NCBI GenBank assembly: GCA_913774715.1
Contig: CAJYHS010000099.1
Coordinates: 48,892-112,891 of the forward strand
Source of the DNA: an uncultured Siphonobacter sp.
Lineage (GTDB): Bacteria; Bacteroidota; Bacteroidia; Cytophagales; Spirosomataceae
Direction: 5' to 3'
Length of the DNA: 64,000 nucleotides
The notes beneath the pieces were generated by a model. It saw only the letters and a program-made list of their open reading frames with translations, was not told the DNA's origin and did not search any database. Positions 25,705 through 35,812 of the stretch are shown here, in pieces (within the stretch, counting starts at the first letter, position 1; each line of letters opens with the position of its first letter). The position numbers were made by a program, and so were the translations under genes.

Positions 25705-28700
25705 ATGATAAAAGCTGCTTTAGCCAAACCGATTACCGTCATCGTTTCACTCGTTGCGATACTCGTGTTTTCATTACTGGCTCTGAACCGAATTCCCGTC
25801 GATATTTTCCCCCGACTGAACTTACCGACCATTTACATTGCCCAACCGTACGGCGGAATGACCCCCGCCCAGATGGAAGGGTTTATATCAACCCGTTACC
25901 AAAACCAGATGCTTTATGTGTCGGGTATTAAGAACGTTGAGGTAAAGAATATTCAAGGCTTATGTCTCGTGAAATGTACGTTCTACGAAGACGTAAATAT
26001 GGCTCAGGCTGCCGGCGAGGTAGCCAGTCAGGTAAGCCGTGTGATGAGTTACATGCCGCCCGGAGCCGTTCCTCCCATTGTGGTTCGCTTTGATGCCTCG
26101 AGTCTTCCGGTGGGACAGTTAGTGTTTAGCAGTCGCCGGGCTTCCTTAGGAGAAATGCAGGATCTGGCCTCAACTCGGGTTCGACCACTGTTTTCCCAGA
26201 TTCCCGGAGCATCCGCTCCTTCACCTTTTGGCGGAAACGAGCGGACCGTTGTGGTACGGGTAGATCCGGATAAAATGCGGAGTTATGAATTAACGCCAGA
26301 TGATATCGTAAGAACAGTAGTAAGTAATAACCAGATTTCTCCCGGTGGTAGCGTACGGATTGGTGATTTTTCCATCATGACTCCCAACAATACCGTTCTC
26401 GATAAAGTCGATGAATTCCTGAATATTCCTTTACGCAAAGGCGTCGGACCTACGGTTTTTGTGCGGGACATTGCTACCGTAGAAGACGGAACGGACGTAG
26501 CCGTGGGTTATGCCCTAGTGAATGGAAAACGGTCGGTATACATTCCTGTTACCAAGTCGGCGGAAGCTTCGACCATGAGTGTGGTGAATGCTTTGAAGGA
26601 GAAGATGGTCGATATGAAGTCTCTGTTGCCCGACGACGTGGAATTAACTTACGAATTCGATCAGTCGGTGTACGTAACCCAGGCCGTTCATAGTCTGGCG
26701 GTTGAAGGAGGACTTGGAGCCCTGTTAACGGGTCTAATGGTGCTGCTCTTCCTGAACGACTGGCGGAGCTCACTCATCGTAGTGTTAACCATTCCAATCT
26801 CTATTCTCGCGGCCATTTTATTACTGCAATCCGCTGGACAGACCATTAACATCATGACTTTATCAGGTCTGGCTCTGGCGATTGGTATTCTGGTCGATCA
26901 GGCGACGGTGGTTATTGAAAATATTCACCAGCATATGGAGATGGGCAAAACCAAAGCCCGGGCCATTCTGGACGGTTGCCAGGAAGTTTCGTTTCCGCTC
27001 TTGCTGATTACGCTTTGTATTCTGGCTGTTTTTGCCCCAGCCTTCCTGATGAATGGCGTGCCCCGTGGGATGTTCCTGCCGCTCTCCTTTGCCGTTGGAT
27101 TCGCCATCATCGTTTCCTACATCCTGTCGCAGACTTTCGTGCCGGTAGTTTCAAACTGGTGGATGAAAAACCATGCACATCCTACATCACATGAGCTAAG
27201 CATTCTCCCCGATTTAAATGAATCACAGGAAAAAGCTCAGGAGTCTTACGAAACCCAAAATCCCGAGAAAGTCAAGGGATTTGAACGGTTCAAATTGGGT
27301 TACCTCCGTCTGCTGGACCGTTTGCTGAAGTATAAAGGAATCGTGATTGCAGCTTATTTGCTGATTTGTGCGGCATTGATTGGCGTAGGTTTCAGCCAGA
27401 TTGGACAGGATATGATGCCTCGTCAAAACCATGCCCGCCAGTTTCAGGTTCGGATTGTGGCTCAGGAAGGCTTACGCATTGAACGAACGGAAGAAATTAC
27501 TAAAACGGTCATCAAGCAAATTGGGCAGATCGTTGGGCCGGAAAACATTGCCATTTCTTCGGCATTCGTCGGCATGACGCCTTCCAGTTACGGAACCAGT
27601 TCACTCTATGTTTTTAATGCTGGTCCGCACGAAGCTGTATTACAGGTCAAGCTGGCAGATAGTTATGAAGTAGAATCGCTGGATCGGTTGAAAGATGAGA
27701 TCCGCAAAAAAGTTGCTCAGAAGCTTCCCGGTGTACGTCTGTCTTACGAACCCATTGACCTGACGGATAAAATCATGAGTCAGGGAGCTCAAACACCCAT
27801 TGAAATTCAGGTGGGTGGAAAAAGTCTGGAAGACGGTCAGCATTATGCCAATCGCTTATTAACGCAACTGAAAAAAATCCCTAGCCTACGGGATGTACGC
27901 ATTAACCAGCCACTGAATTATCCAACGATTCAAATCAAAATCGACCGGGAACGGGCCGGACAGTTAAATTTAAGTATCGACGAAATTGCTAAATCGCTCG
28001 TCGCTGCCACTTCTTCCAGCCGTTTTACCGCTAAAAACCTCTGGCTGGATGAATCCAAGGGCTTCGCCTATCAGGTTCAGGTAGAGATGGAGCAGGAACA
28101 AATGAATACCATTGCCGATATTCAGAGTATTCCACTGGTAAAAGGACAGCTACGACCCACGCTGGGCGACGTAGCAACCATTACCCCCAACACCATTCCG
28201 GGGGAATTTGACCGGATTGGACCTCGCCGGATCGTTACCGTTTCAGCTAATATCTCCAATCAGGATTTAGGTTCTGCTTCGAAGGAAGTTCGGGCGGCAA
28301 TCAAAGCTGCGGGTGACCCTCCTAAGGGCTCTAGTGTGGAATTACGCGGACTGGCTCAGTTACTCGATGAAACCCTGAGTAGCCTTCAGTTCGGACTGGG
28401 TTTAGCCATCGTAGTTATCTTCCTATTACTTGCGGCCAATTACCAGTCTTTCAAAGTTGCAGGCGTAGTGCTGGTTAGTATTCCAGCGGTATTAGCGGGC
28501 TCGCTAACCTTCCTGCTAACAACAGGACAAACGCTGAATTTGCAGTCATACATGGGTATTATCATGTCCGTAGGGGTTTCAGTAGCGAACGCTCTGTTGC
28601 TGGTAACCAACGCGGAAACGTTACGACTTCAGTATAAAAATGCTTTAACCGCCGCTCGGGTAGCCGGAGCCGCTCGTTTGCGTCCGATTTTAATGACAGC

Positions 28701-28956
28701 AATGGCTATGGTGGCCGGGATGATTCCCATGGCCAGTGGTTTAGGTGAGTCCGGCGAGCAAACGGCTCCCTTGGGACGAGCAGTTATTGGGGGCTTACTC
28801 TTTTCAACCGTAGCGGCTCTGTTGATCTTGCCCGTAGTGTTCGCGGCAGTGCAGCGAAAAACCTCTTTCGTTTCATCATCACTAAACCCTGATGATCCTA
28901 ACAGTCCGGTTTATGACGGGAAAGCGAAGGCCATTCTTGAAAACGAAATTGCTTAA
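25705..28956 (+). CDS. RND-family efflux permease
   Basis: The 1083-residue inner-membrane pump has the standard RND duplication: an N-terminal helix (residues 10-28), a large periplasmic porter loop, a block of six helices from about 335, then the same again from about 545. Characteristic pieces include DIFPRLNLPTIYIAQPYGGM, the helix-4 region LALAIGILVDQATVVIENI with an aspartate, and LAIVVIFLLLAANYQSF. It drives drug or metabolite export with proton motive force. It fits the HAE1-like group better than CusA heavy-metal pumps, since no methionine relay is evident. Confidence 0.93.
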   Translation: MIKAALAKPITVIVSLVAILVFSLLALNRIPVDIFPRLNLPTIYIAQPYGGMTPAQMEGFISTRYQNQMLYVSGIKNVEVKNIQGLCLVKCTFYEDVNMAQAAGEVASQVSRVMSYMPPGAVPPIVVRFDASSLPVGQLVFSSRRASLGEMQDLASTRVRPLFSQIPGASAPSPFGGNERTVVVRVDPDKMRSYELTPDDIVRTVVSNNQISPGGSVRIGDFSIMTPNNTVLDKVDEFLNIPLRKGVGPTVFVRDIATVEDGTDVAVGYALVNGKRSVYIPVTKSAEASTMSVVNALKEKMVDMKSLLPDDVELTYEFDQSVYVTQAVHSLAVEGGLGALLTGLMVLLFLNDWRSSLIVVLTIPISILAAILLLQSAGQTINIMTLSGLALAIGILVDQATVVIENIHQHMEMGKTKARAILDGCQEVSFPLLLITLCILAVFAPAFLMNGVPRGMFLPLSFAVGFAIIVSYILSQTFVPVVSNWWMKNHAHPTSHELSILPDLNESQEKAQESYETQNPEKVKGFERFKLGYLRLLDRLLKYKGIVIAAYLLICAALIGVGFSQIGQDMMPRQNHARQFQVRIVAQEGLRIERTEEITKTVIKQIGQIVGPENIAISSAFVGMTPSSYGTSSLYVFNAGPHEAVLQVKLADSYEVESLDRLKDEIRKKVAQKLPGVRLSYEPIDLTDKIMSQGAQTPIEIQVGGKSLEDGQHYANRLLTQLKKIPSLRDVRINQPLNYPTIQIKIDRERAGQLNLSIDEIAKSLVAATSSSRFTAKNLWLDESKGFAYQVQVEMEQEQMNTIADIQSIPLVKGQLRPTLGDVATITPNTIPGEFDRIGPRRIVTVSANISNQDLGSASKEVRAAIKAAGDPPKGSSVELRGLAQLLDETLSSLQFGLGLAIVVIFLLLAANYQSFKVAGVVLVSIPAVLAGSLTFLLTTGQTLNLQSYMGIIMSVGVSVANALLLVTNAETLRLQYKNALTAARVAGAARLRPILMTAMAMVAGMIPMASGLGESGEQTAPLGRAVIGGLLFSTVAALLILPVVFAAVQRKTSFVSSSLNPDDPNSPVYDGKAKAILENEIA

Positions 28957-28974
28957 TCTGACATTCCATCTACT

Positions 28975-30090
28975 ATGCATACCCGACCTTTCACCCGATT
29001 GATTACCTTTTTAATCGTTGGGTTTTACCTGAGCAGTTGTCATTCGGAAGAAAAAAAGCAGGTCTCCAGTGACCCGGCAACGGATGAAGAAATTCGTTAT
29101 GAGGCCGTAAAAATCGCACCCTCCCGCCCTACCCGCGAGCTTAACTTACCCGGCGAGCTGGAGAGTTACTATGAAACGGATATGTATCCCCGGGTGAGTA
29201 GTTACGTCAGAAATATCCATGTGGATATTGGCGATAAAGTCAATAAAGGTCAGTTGCTGGCCGAACTGGAAGCTCCCGAGTTAACGGCCAACCTGACCGA
29301 AGCTTATTCAAAAGTAAAAGCAGCAGAGGCGGTTTTTGAGGCCAGCAAAGCAACTCAGCAACGGGTATTACGAGCTAACCGTACGGCAGGAGCCATTTCT
29401 CCCGTCGATCTGGACGCTTCCCGCACGAAGTCTATTTCAGATAGTCTGGCCGTTGTAGCAGCCAAAGCTCACTATCAATCCGTGCAGCAATTGGTGAGTT
29501 ATCTGAAAATCACGGCCCCGTTTACGGGAGTGATTACCGACCGTCGTCTTTCACCCGGAGCTTTCGTGGGTCCCGGTGGACAAAATGGAATTCCTATGCT
29601 TAAAATTAAACAGCTGGATCGGCTCAGGTTACGTGTAGCCGTGCCAGAGGCTTATTTAGGTAATATCCACAAAGACAGCCCGGTCCAATTCTCCGTTCGC
29701 AGTTTCCCAAACCAGAAGTTCACCGGAAAAATTAGCCGGATTTCGAATACAGTTCGTCCCGAAACCCGTTCAGAATTGATCGAAATCGACATTCGAAATC
29801 CAAGTGAGAAATTAAAACCGGGCATGTACGCCTCGGCCCAGTTACCCGTCAACTCTACAGAAGGCAGTATGTACGTTCCCAAAACAGCCATCGTCAGCAC
29901 GATGGATCGCACCTTCGTAATTCGGGTAGAAAACGGAAAAGCCATTTGGGTAACGGTGCAAAAAGGGGACGAATCCGTTGGACAAACGCAGATATTCGGA
30001 GAACTGAAAGCTGGAGATACGATTCTCAAACGAGCCAGCGAAGAAATCGCCGACGGTGTACCCATCAAAGTACAACTTGCCGCCAACTAA
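28975..30090 (+). CDS. RND efflux periplasmic adaptor lipoprotein
   Basis: The 371-residue membrane-fusion protein has a lipoprotein signal with lipobox LSSC (Cys22). Then come beta-barrel/lipoyl halves VRNIHVDIGDKVNKGQLLAELE and ITAPFTGVITDRRLSPGAFV around a coiled-coil hairpin (about 95-175). The final domain has AIVSTMDRTFVIRVENG. It would bridge the RND pump and TolC-type channel. Gene order TolC-RND-adaptor with gaps of 3 and 18 bp supports one transcript. Confidence 0.93.
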   Translation: MHTRPFTRLITFLIVGFYLSSCHSEEKKQVSSDPATDEEIRYEAVKIAPSRPTRELNLPGELESYYETDMYPRVSSYVRNIHVDIGDKVNKGQLLAELEAPELTANLTEAYSKVKAAEAVFEASKATQQRVLRANRTAGAISPVDLDASRTKSISDSLAVVAAKAHYQSVQQLVSYLKITAPFTGVITDRRLSPGAFVGPGGQNGIPMLKIKQLDRLRLRVAVPEAYLGNIHKDSPVQFSVRSFPNQKFTGKISRISNTVRPETRSELIEIDIRNPSEKLKPGMYASAQLPVNSTEGSMYVPKTAIVSTMDRTFVIRVENGKAIWVTVQKGDESVGQTQIFGELKAGDTILKRASEEIADGVPIKVQLAAN

Positions 30091-30148
30091 CCTTAGCAAA
30101 CCTCCTTTCTTTTTCACATCGCCGTTTAATAACTCCTAGTGGAGGCTA

Positions 30149-30182
30149 AGCGGGTGCCAGAATCCCATCTGGCACCTGCTTA
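30149..30182 (+). terminator. Strong hairpin after the efflux operon
   Basis: A 14-bp stem (AAGCGGGTGCCAGA with TCTGGCACCTGCTT, one wobble) has a six-base loop and is followed by ATTTTG. The T-tract is short. The remaining gap up to 30356 holds a promoter for the next gene and nothing else noted. Confidence 0.6.
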
Positions 30183-30308
30183 TTTTGCTAAACATAGGTG
30201 TCAATGAGACCGTAGTTGACGGAATGGCACATTCATTCTTTCCCCCTTTCCAGTACGGCCCCGTCTTATTCTTTCATTTTCTTAAAACATATCTTCCCCT
30301 TTTCGACT

Positions 30309-30336
30309 TTGAGGACTAAAAAGCTTTCTACTTTTG
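30309..30336 (+). promoter_or_regulatory. Bacteroidota-type promoter for the UbiA-like gene
   Basis: TTG at 30309-30311 and an exact TAnnTTTG box, TACTTTTG, at 30329-30336 are separated by 17 bases. The start codon follows 20 bp later. Confidence 0.6.
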
Positions 30337-30356
30337 GGGTTTGAAAAGTATCAGTT

Positions 30357-31190
30357 GTGGGAGTCCGATCTGTTTTACAAAGAATTCATTGGCTTAACTT
30401 GGATGTAGTAGCCGGTGCCGTTTTGAGTGCCGCTGCCGGTAGTAAATTACCTGACGGAAGAGGAGAAATTAATTATTGGGCCCTATTGAGCCTGGGCTTC
30501 ACGACCTGGTTTATTTATACGCTGGATCGTTTACTGGATATCCGAAGGAAGCCTGTTCCAAATACCCCTCGCCATCAGTTTCACGTAAAAAATGCCTCCA
30601 TCTTATGGAAGGCTACCATTACCACCGGAGTACTGGCAGCCGCTATTACTCCTTTTTTACCCCTCTCGCTCATTCGCTGGGGATTGATACTGACCGGTGT
30701 AGTGGCCTTGTATCTATTTATGGTAAATCGGCTAGGGCTTAAAAGCAAGTGGTACTTTTTGAAAGAACCCATTACCGCTCTGGTTTATATGGGCGGTGTC
30801 TGGGGTGTTGCTTTCGCCAATAAAGCCGACATTACCTGGCAGGATAAAAGTCTGGCAGTTATGTTCGGACTGATTGCTTTTCAGAATCTGCTGTTATTCT
30901 CCTGGATGGAGACGCAGGAAGGCAAACTTTCCTCACCTAATTTCGCCAGCATCTTCCGGGAGGGTTTACCTAAAATCGTCAATTTCTTGATTTTAGCTGC
31001 CCTCTTAACCTTATTTCTAAGTATTAACCTTACTGAGATTCTACCTTATCAGCGACGATTCGCATTTACAGAAATCCTGATGAGTTTAGCCTTATTGAAG
31101 ATTCGTTACGACTCTGAGTTTTTCCTGAAAAATCAACGATATCGCTGGATCGGCGATGGCGTTTTTCTCTTTTCACTTTGGTTGCTATAA
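30357..31190 (+). CDS. Polytopic membrane protein, possibly UbiA-like
   Basis: The 277-residue protein has about eight hydrophobic segments. A DRLLDIRRKP motif (Asp-x3-Asp) after the second segment, with more basic residues nearby, recalls the first aspartate motif of UbiA-type prenyltransferases, though the usual NDxxDxxxD is not complete. A lipid or prenyl substrate would fit but is unproved. GTG start at 30357; the first residues read MGVRSVLQRIHWLNLDVV. It converges on the CorC-like gene with a shared terminator. Confidence 0.6.
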   Translation: MGVRSVLQRIHWLNLDVVAGAVLSAAAGSKLPDGRGEINYWALLSLGFTTWFIYTLDRLLDIRRKPVPNTPRHQFHVKNASILWKATITTGVLAAAITPFLPLSLIRWGLILTGVVALYLFMVNRLGLKSKWYFLKEPITALVYMGGVWGVAFANKADITWQDKSLAVMFGLIAFQNLLLFSWMETQEGKLSSPNFASIFREGLPKIVNFLILAALLTLFLSINLTEILPYQRRFAFTEILMSLALLKIRYDSEFFLKNQRYRWIGDGVFLFSLWLL

Positions 31191-31194
31191 AAGC

Positions 31195-31219
31195 AAAAGG
31201 CTCCCTTCGGAGCCTTTTT
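31195..31219. terminator. Bidirectional terminator
   Basis: A 10-bp stem AAAAGGCTCC / GGAGCCTTTT with loop CTTC has A and T runs on both sides. It serves the forward UbiA-like gene and the reverse CorC-like gene. Confidence 0.85.
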
Positions 31220-31222
31220 ACG

Positions 31223-32557
31223 CTAATGCCGTATTTCTTTAGAAGGCTTTCGCTCTTCAGGAATAGCCCCGGTAATGGTCAGCTTTACCGTATCGATTCG
31301 GGCATCTTTCATTTCCATAATCTGAAACTGAAACGGATACAATACTACGACCTCATTCTGCTGGGGTAAGTCCTCATTGATGGTAATAATCAAGCCACCG
31401 AGCGTGTCATAATCACCTTCGGGGAAATTCCAGCCGTATTTATCATTGAGGTAATCAATTTCATGACGAGCTGATAGCAGATAAGTTCGGTCATCGAGTT
31501 TCTTTTCAACCCAGTCTTCCGAATCATCATATTCATCCTGAATATCTCCAAAAATCTGTTCAATAATGTCTTCCAGACTAACTAGTCCTGAGGTTCCGCC
31601 AAACTCATCCACGACCAGAGCTACACTTTTTCGCTCCTGAGTAAACTTGATCATCAAATCCTGAGCCGACATGGCTTCTGGCACAATTAAAATCGGATTC
31701 AGAATGCTTTCAATGTCCTTCGGTTTTTTAAACATCGCCAGACCGTGGCAATATCCGATCACATCCTCAATCGAATCCCGGTAAACCAAAATTTTCGAAT
31801 GCCCACTAGCCTGAAGTGTTTTCTTCAAACCCTTCATTCCTTCCTCAATATCTACTGCAACAATTTCAGTTCGTGGAATCATACAGTCCCGAACTTTTAC
31901 CTGCCGAAATTCCAGTGCGTTGTTAAAAATTTTGGTATCTACATCGGCCACTTCTTCCTTTTTACCTTCAGGAACGTTAATATTTTCCAGGTAATTTGAT
32001 AAATCGGTAACTCCGAAAATGGGTTTCACTTCGGAGTACTTCAACCGTAACACTTTTACTATAAACCATTTGGAAGCTGAAACAATGGCATAGACCAAAG
32101 GGTACATCAAGTAATAAATCAGCCAGATCGGAATGGCTAGAACTTCCAGAAAAACGTCAGGATTTAATAGGAATAAGGACTTGGGAGTAAATTCTGCAAC
32201 GGCCAAAATCAGAATCGTTGCCAGTAAAGAAGGCAGGATAATCTGAACAAAATCATTATGTAAAAAGCTCAGGGATTCGGGTAACTGCGACAACCAGATT
32301 TCGAATTCATGATGGAGAAATCCTTCCATGTAAATCCCGTAAATAACCAGAGCCAGTGTATTTCCAATCAACATCGTTCCAATGAATTTGGAAGGCTGTT
32401 TCAGAAAAGCGGAAATAATCTGGCCGGTAACAATACCCTGCTTGGCCTGTAACTCGAAGTATAATTTATTCGCTGACACATACGCCATTTCGATGCCCGA
32501 AAAGAAGGCGGAGGCTAGCATGGAAAGTAGAATGATGAGAAATTCCTGGGAAGTCAT
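31223..32557 (-). CDS. CNNM/CorC-family (hemolysin-like) membrane protein
   Basis: The 444-residue protein has an N-terminal DUF21 transmembrane domain (about 1-170, AFFSGIEMAYVSANKLYFEL). A pair of CBS domains follows (about 200-340, with RDCMIPRTEIVAVD and SVALVVDEFGGTSGLVSLEDIIE), then a C-terminal CorC/HlyC domain (PEGDYDTLGGLI). Relatives take part in magnesium/cobalt efflux, and some Bacteroidota members are linked to gliding (GldE). Nothing nearby indicates gliding, so the general name is kept. Confidence 0.88.
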   Translation of the reverse strand: MTSQEFLIILLSMLASAFFSGIEMAYVSANKLYFELQAKQGIVTGQIISAFLKQPSKFIGTMLIGNTLALVIYGIYMEGFLHHEFEIWLSQLPESLSFLHNDFVQIILPSLLATILILAVAEFTPKSLFLLNPDVFLEVLAIPIWLIYYLMYPLVYAIVSASKWFIVKVLRLKYSEVKPIFGVTDLSNYLENINVPEGKKEEVADVDTKIFNNALEFRQVKVRDCMIPRTEIVAVDIEEGMKGLKKTLQASGHSKILVYRDSIEDVIGYCHGLAMFKKPKDIESILNPILIVPEAMSAQDLMIKFTQERKSVALVVDEFGGTSGLVSLEDIIEQIFGDIQDEYDDSEDWVEKKLDDRTYLLSARHEIDYLNDKYGWNFPEGDYDTLGGLIITINEDLPQQNEVVVLYPFQFQIMEMKDARIDTVKLTITGAIPEERKPSKEIRH

Positions 32558-32654
32558 CCGTTAGCACAGGCAGTCGCCTGCAAAAGTTTGTTGCAAAATA
32601 GTCATTTTTTGGCTTACTGTTTTCGGTTTGCTGTTTTCCATACCAATTGGTTTT

Positions 32655-32829
32655 GTAGAGACGTCCATTTATGGCCTCTATGCTAAGAGGCGGTTTTTAG
32701 ATTACCTTCAATTGATTCACATTCCCCAGCGGAGACGTCGATTGATGGCGTCTGGGTAAGAGTCGGTTGGGGTTACCTTTATAGGATCATTATTCCCCTC
32801 GTAGAGACGCCATCAATGGACGTCTCTAC
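32655..32829. repeat. Three palindromic repeats of the GTAGAGACG family
   Basis: The 321-bp gap 32558-32878 contains three related units. A degenerate copy starts GTAGAGACGTCCATTTATGG at 32655. A second at about 32724-32756 has GAGACG and CGTCT around GATTGATGG, inside a larger CCCAG/CTGGG frame. A clean copy at 32801-32829 has arms GTAGAGACG / CGTCTCTAC around CCATCAATGG. The inner ATTGATGG-like sequence alternates in orientation. No gene is seen here. Confidence 0.7.
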
Positions 32830-32844
32830 GAAGGCATGTCTACA

Positions 32845-32877
32845 AAAAAGCCCTGCTCTTTCAGAACAGGGCTTTTT
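32845..32877 (-). terminator. Terminator of the ccm operon
   Basis: An 11-bp stem AAAAAGCCCTG / CAGGGCTTTTT lies directly after the stop of the last reverse-strand gene, with an A-run on the forward strand that becomes the T-tract of the reverse transcript. Confidence 0.85.
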
Positions 32878-32878
32878 C

Positions 32879-33112
32879 TTACTTTTTCTTACGAGGCTTA
32901 CCTTCCGGAGCAGGGGGCGTCTGGCTTTTCTCCCGCATCACCCGCTGGTTTTTATAATACTGAAAACCCAGCAACGTAAACACCGAAAACATCAGCCAGA
33001 AATAAGACTCCCGCCAGTTGACCCGCCCTGAGATAATTTCTCCGACCCAGATCATCAGAAAACCAACCGAAGCGGAGAGTAAGAGTATTTCTTTAAGTGT
33101 AAACCCTTTCAT
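32879..33112 (-). CDS. Small membrane protein at the end of the ccm operon
   Basis: The 77-residue protein has two hydrophobic segments (ILLLSASVGFLMIWVGEI and YFWLMFSVFTLLGFQYY) and a basic tail GKPRKKK. It lies 9 bp after ccmF on the same strand and before the terminator, so it is part of the operon. No named family is recognised; a cytochrome-biogenesis accessory role rests on position alone. Confidence 0.62.
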   Translation of the reverse strand: MKGFTLKEILLLSASVGFLMIWVGEIISGRVNWRESYFWLMFSVFTLLGFQYYKNQRVMREKSQTPPAPEGKPRKKK

Positions 33113-33121
33113 GCGTATTCC

Positions 33122-35731
33122 TTATTTGCTCTCCTTGAAACGCCGAGCCGTCGACAGGAACATACCCACGACCAACAAGCCAGTACCAATCCACAGCAAA
33201 TTAATGTGTGGTTTCTCCAGAGCTTTCATCACAATATAATCCCGCTGAGAGGTATTGATATTGAAAGTAAACTGCCCCGTTTTAGGATCAATCTGAGCCA
33301 GCTGTAAACGTAACCCTAATTCATCACTCGTAGCGGCTTTCAAACCTACCGTTCGATCTTTGATGAAGTAGATGGGCTTCACGGCCACACTACGTCCGCT
33401 CTTGTCAAATACTTCTACATCGGCCTGTACGGCGGCATCCTGAGGGCCGAGCGTTATACCGTCTACTTCACGAACGGGTTCTACGCCACGGAACATGGCT
33501 ACGTAATCATTCAGAATAAGGGTATCCCCTACCGATACAGTTTGCGTTTCCGTAGCACTCCATTGTTTTTCCTGATTCGGCATCGGAGCATCCGTAATGT
33601 GAGTATAAACATCGCGGGTTAACTCATGACGAATGGAGGGAGAAACCGCATTACCCATTCTTGGATTCACCTGAACGCGAGGGAACAAACTGAAAATCTT
33701 GCCGTCCTGCTGACGATATTCTACTTCGTAATACGTGTTTTCGGGGAAAACTGCCAGCGTATCGCCTTTCTTGTAGTAAGTCTTTCCATCTTTTACGATG
33801 TCCTGTTTAGCTACGGCATGGAAATCATTTTCGATCAATTCTACCCATGACTTAGGTAAGTAGCCGGGCACTTCACGAGCTTCGAGGAACTGTCCTTTAT
33901 AGGTTACCAGATACTTGTCCAGCTGCTGGGGCTGATTCATCCAGAGTAACTGGTTATCTACGTTTTCTTTGGTATCAACTTTTTTATCGTTGAAGATGAT
34001 CAGTCCTGATTTGTTCTGGGAAACGACCTTCGAATACCCCGAAGAGAACAGAACGCCAATCAACATCAAGGCAATACCAATGTGCGAAACGGCTCCGCCC
34101 GAAAGCTGCCATTTACCTTTCAATACCGTCAGAATGGTAGAAAAGTTAACCACCAGCGAGAAGATAGCCGCCAGTAATAATACCAGATAAATCCAGTTCC
34201 AAGCTCCCACCTGCATGGCTACGATCAGAATTGCCGTCAGTACAAACGTGATCATTAGCGGCGTTGAGAATACTTCCCAGGCACCCAGGTTGAAACTCAG
34301 GCCACGGGTAACCAAGACTTTCCCTTCTATTTTAGGTTCCTTCTCCTTACTATCCGCTTTTACTTTACCCCACCAGAAGTATTGTCCGATGGCGTTCAGA
34401 ATCACAATCACCACAAAGAACCAAAGCTGAAAGTCGGTATAATGCTTCACCTGATCAGCAGGCAAAGCAATATTTGACTTGATGCCAAAGTTGGCTACCA
34501 ATGCATTATACACCGGAATCGAAGTCGTAGTAATAACCTGAAAGGCCGCCAGACAGATCACGGTAGCTCCGCAGAAAATCCAGAACTCACGGCTGTACGT
34601 CGAGATTTCTTTATCCGAACTAGGCATTTCCTTCCAACGCCACGCCAATAATCCAATGGATAATACCGTGAACGTCAACAGATAAATTAATAACTGACCA
34701 GAAAGACCTAAGTCCGTAAAGGAGTGAACAGAGGCATTTCCCAGAATCCCGCTTCGCGTCATGAATGTCGCGTATAATACGAGGACAAACTGAGCAATGA
34801 CCAAAATGCTGGAAATCTTAAGTGTACTCTTGTTATTCTGGTAAATAATGAGCGTGTGTAAAGCTGCAACCAGTACCAGCCAGGGCACATAAATGCCGTT
34901 TTCTACGGGATCCCAGTTCCAGTAACCACCGAAATTCAGCGTTTCGTAGGCCCAGATGGCACCCATCATAATACCTACGCCCAAGATCAATGCTCCCAGA
35001 GCCGTCCAGGGTAAGGCAGGCTTGATCCAGCTTTTGTATTCTCTCCGCCACAAACCGGCAATACAAAAGGCAAAAGGAACAAGCGTTAAAGCATACCCCA
35101 GGAATAAGGTTGGTGGGTGAATCACCATCCAGGGGTTCTGAAGTAAGGGATTTAAGCCATTACCGTCTTCGGGAATAAACTCGGGCTTCAGGGCCCAAAC
35201 GGGCCATTCGGGGTGAGCTTCACTTAATAACAGGAAAGGTGACGAACCGATTTTCATTTCCAGGCCCGGAATAACCACGCCCAGAATCATCGAACAAAGA
35301 AAAGCCTGCACCAGACCAAAAACGGCCATAGTGGGGGCTTCGAATTTTACTTTCTGTTCGAGTGTATTTTTTTTGAAATATGTAATCAGTGTGATACCAA
35401 TAACGGCCAGCCAGAATATCCAGAGCAGGAAGCTCCCCTCCTGATCCTGCCAGAAACTCGAAATCACATAATACGCTGGTAATGAACGCGAAGAGTTATC
35501 CCAGGCGTAATGGTATTCGTAATAATGATTGTAAATGATCCAGTACAGACTGGCTACCACAGTAACTACGGCTGCGGTGTGAGCGTAGAAAGAATACCGG
35601 GCAAATCGCTGCCAGGAGCTGGCCTCCAGCGTGTTCTGTGATGCCTTTATGTAGGCAAACGTCGCCACCAGTGCTGTCACGAACGATGTCAGGATAGCCA
35701 GGTGACCCGTATTTCCAATCCAGTAATGCAT
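33122..35731 (-). CDS. ccmF: CcmF-type cytochrome c heme lyase component
   Basis: The 869-residue polytopic protein carries the heme-handling tryptophan-rich motif WNWDPVEN after the segment AYETLNFGGY. It also has conserved histidine-bearing helices (NPWMVIHPPTLFLGYAL) and MTRSGILGNASVHSF. It passes heme from holo-CcmE to apocytochrome at the periplasmic face. It is longer than the roughly 650-residue proteobacterial enzyme; the extra length is a periplasmic region near the C-terminus (about 570-830), as in Bacteroidota relatives. It is downstream of ccmE by 81 bp. Confidence 0.93.
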   Translation of the reverse strand: MHYWIGNTGHLAILTSFVTALVATFAYIKASQNTLEASSWQRFARYSFYAHTAAVVTVVASLYWIIYNHYYEYHYAWDNSSRSLPAYYVISSFWQDQEGSFLLWIFWLAVIGITLITYFKKNTLEQKVKFEAPTMAVFGLVQAFLCSMILGVVIPGLEMKIGSSPFLLLSEAHPEWPVWALKPEFIPEDGNGLNPLLQNPWMVIHPPTLFLGYALTLVPFAFCIAGLWRREYKSWIKPALPWTALGALILGVGIMMGAIWAYETLNFGGYWNWDPVENGIYVPWLVLVAALHTLIIYQNNKSTLKISSILVIAQFVLVLYATFMTRSGILGNASVHSFTDLGLSGQLLIYLLTFTVLSIGLLAWRWKEMPSSDKEISTYSREFWIFCGATVICLAAFQVITTTSIPVYNALVANFGIKSNIALPADQVKHYTDFQLWFFVVIVILNAIGQYFWWGKVKADSKEKEPKIEGKVLVTRGLSFNLGAWEVFSTPLMITFVLTAILIVAMQVGAWNWIYLVLLLAAIFSLVVNFSTILTVLKGKWQLSGGAVSHIGIALMLIGVLFSSGYSKVVSQNKSGLIIFNDKKVDTKENVDNQLLWMNQPQQLDKYLVTYKGQFLEAREVPGYLPKSWVELIENDFHAVAKQDIVKDGKTYYKKGDTLAVFPENTYYEVEYRQQDGKIFSLFPRVQVNPRMGNAVSPSIRHELTRDVYTHITDAPMPNQEKQWSATETQTVSVGDTLILNDYVAMFRGVEPVREVDGITLGPQDAAVQADVEVFDKSGRSVAVKPIYFIKDRTVGLKAATSDELGLRLQLAQIDPKTGQFTFNINTSQRDYIVMKALEKPHINLLWIGTGLLVVGMFLSTARRFKESK

Positions 35732-35812
35732 AATTCAATGATTGAATGAGTGAATGAAGAAACTCTTCTACTTAGCTTCCCGAAGAGCTGATTAAAAGAG
35801 TTAATCATCAAT

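Noticed and set aside
29652..30086. 144-codon reverse frame inside the adaptor gene
   Set aside because: It is antisense to a well-supported lipoprotein adaptor and has no recognisable domain or upstream promoter.
32655..32829. Repeats considered as a CRISPR array
   Set aside because: Units are unequal, differ in orientation and centre, and there are no regularly sized unique spacers or cas genes.
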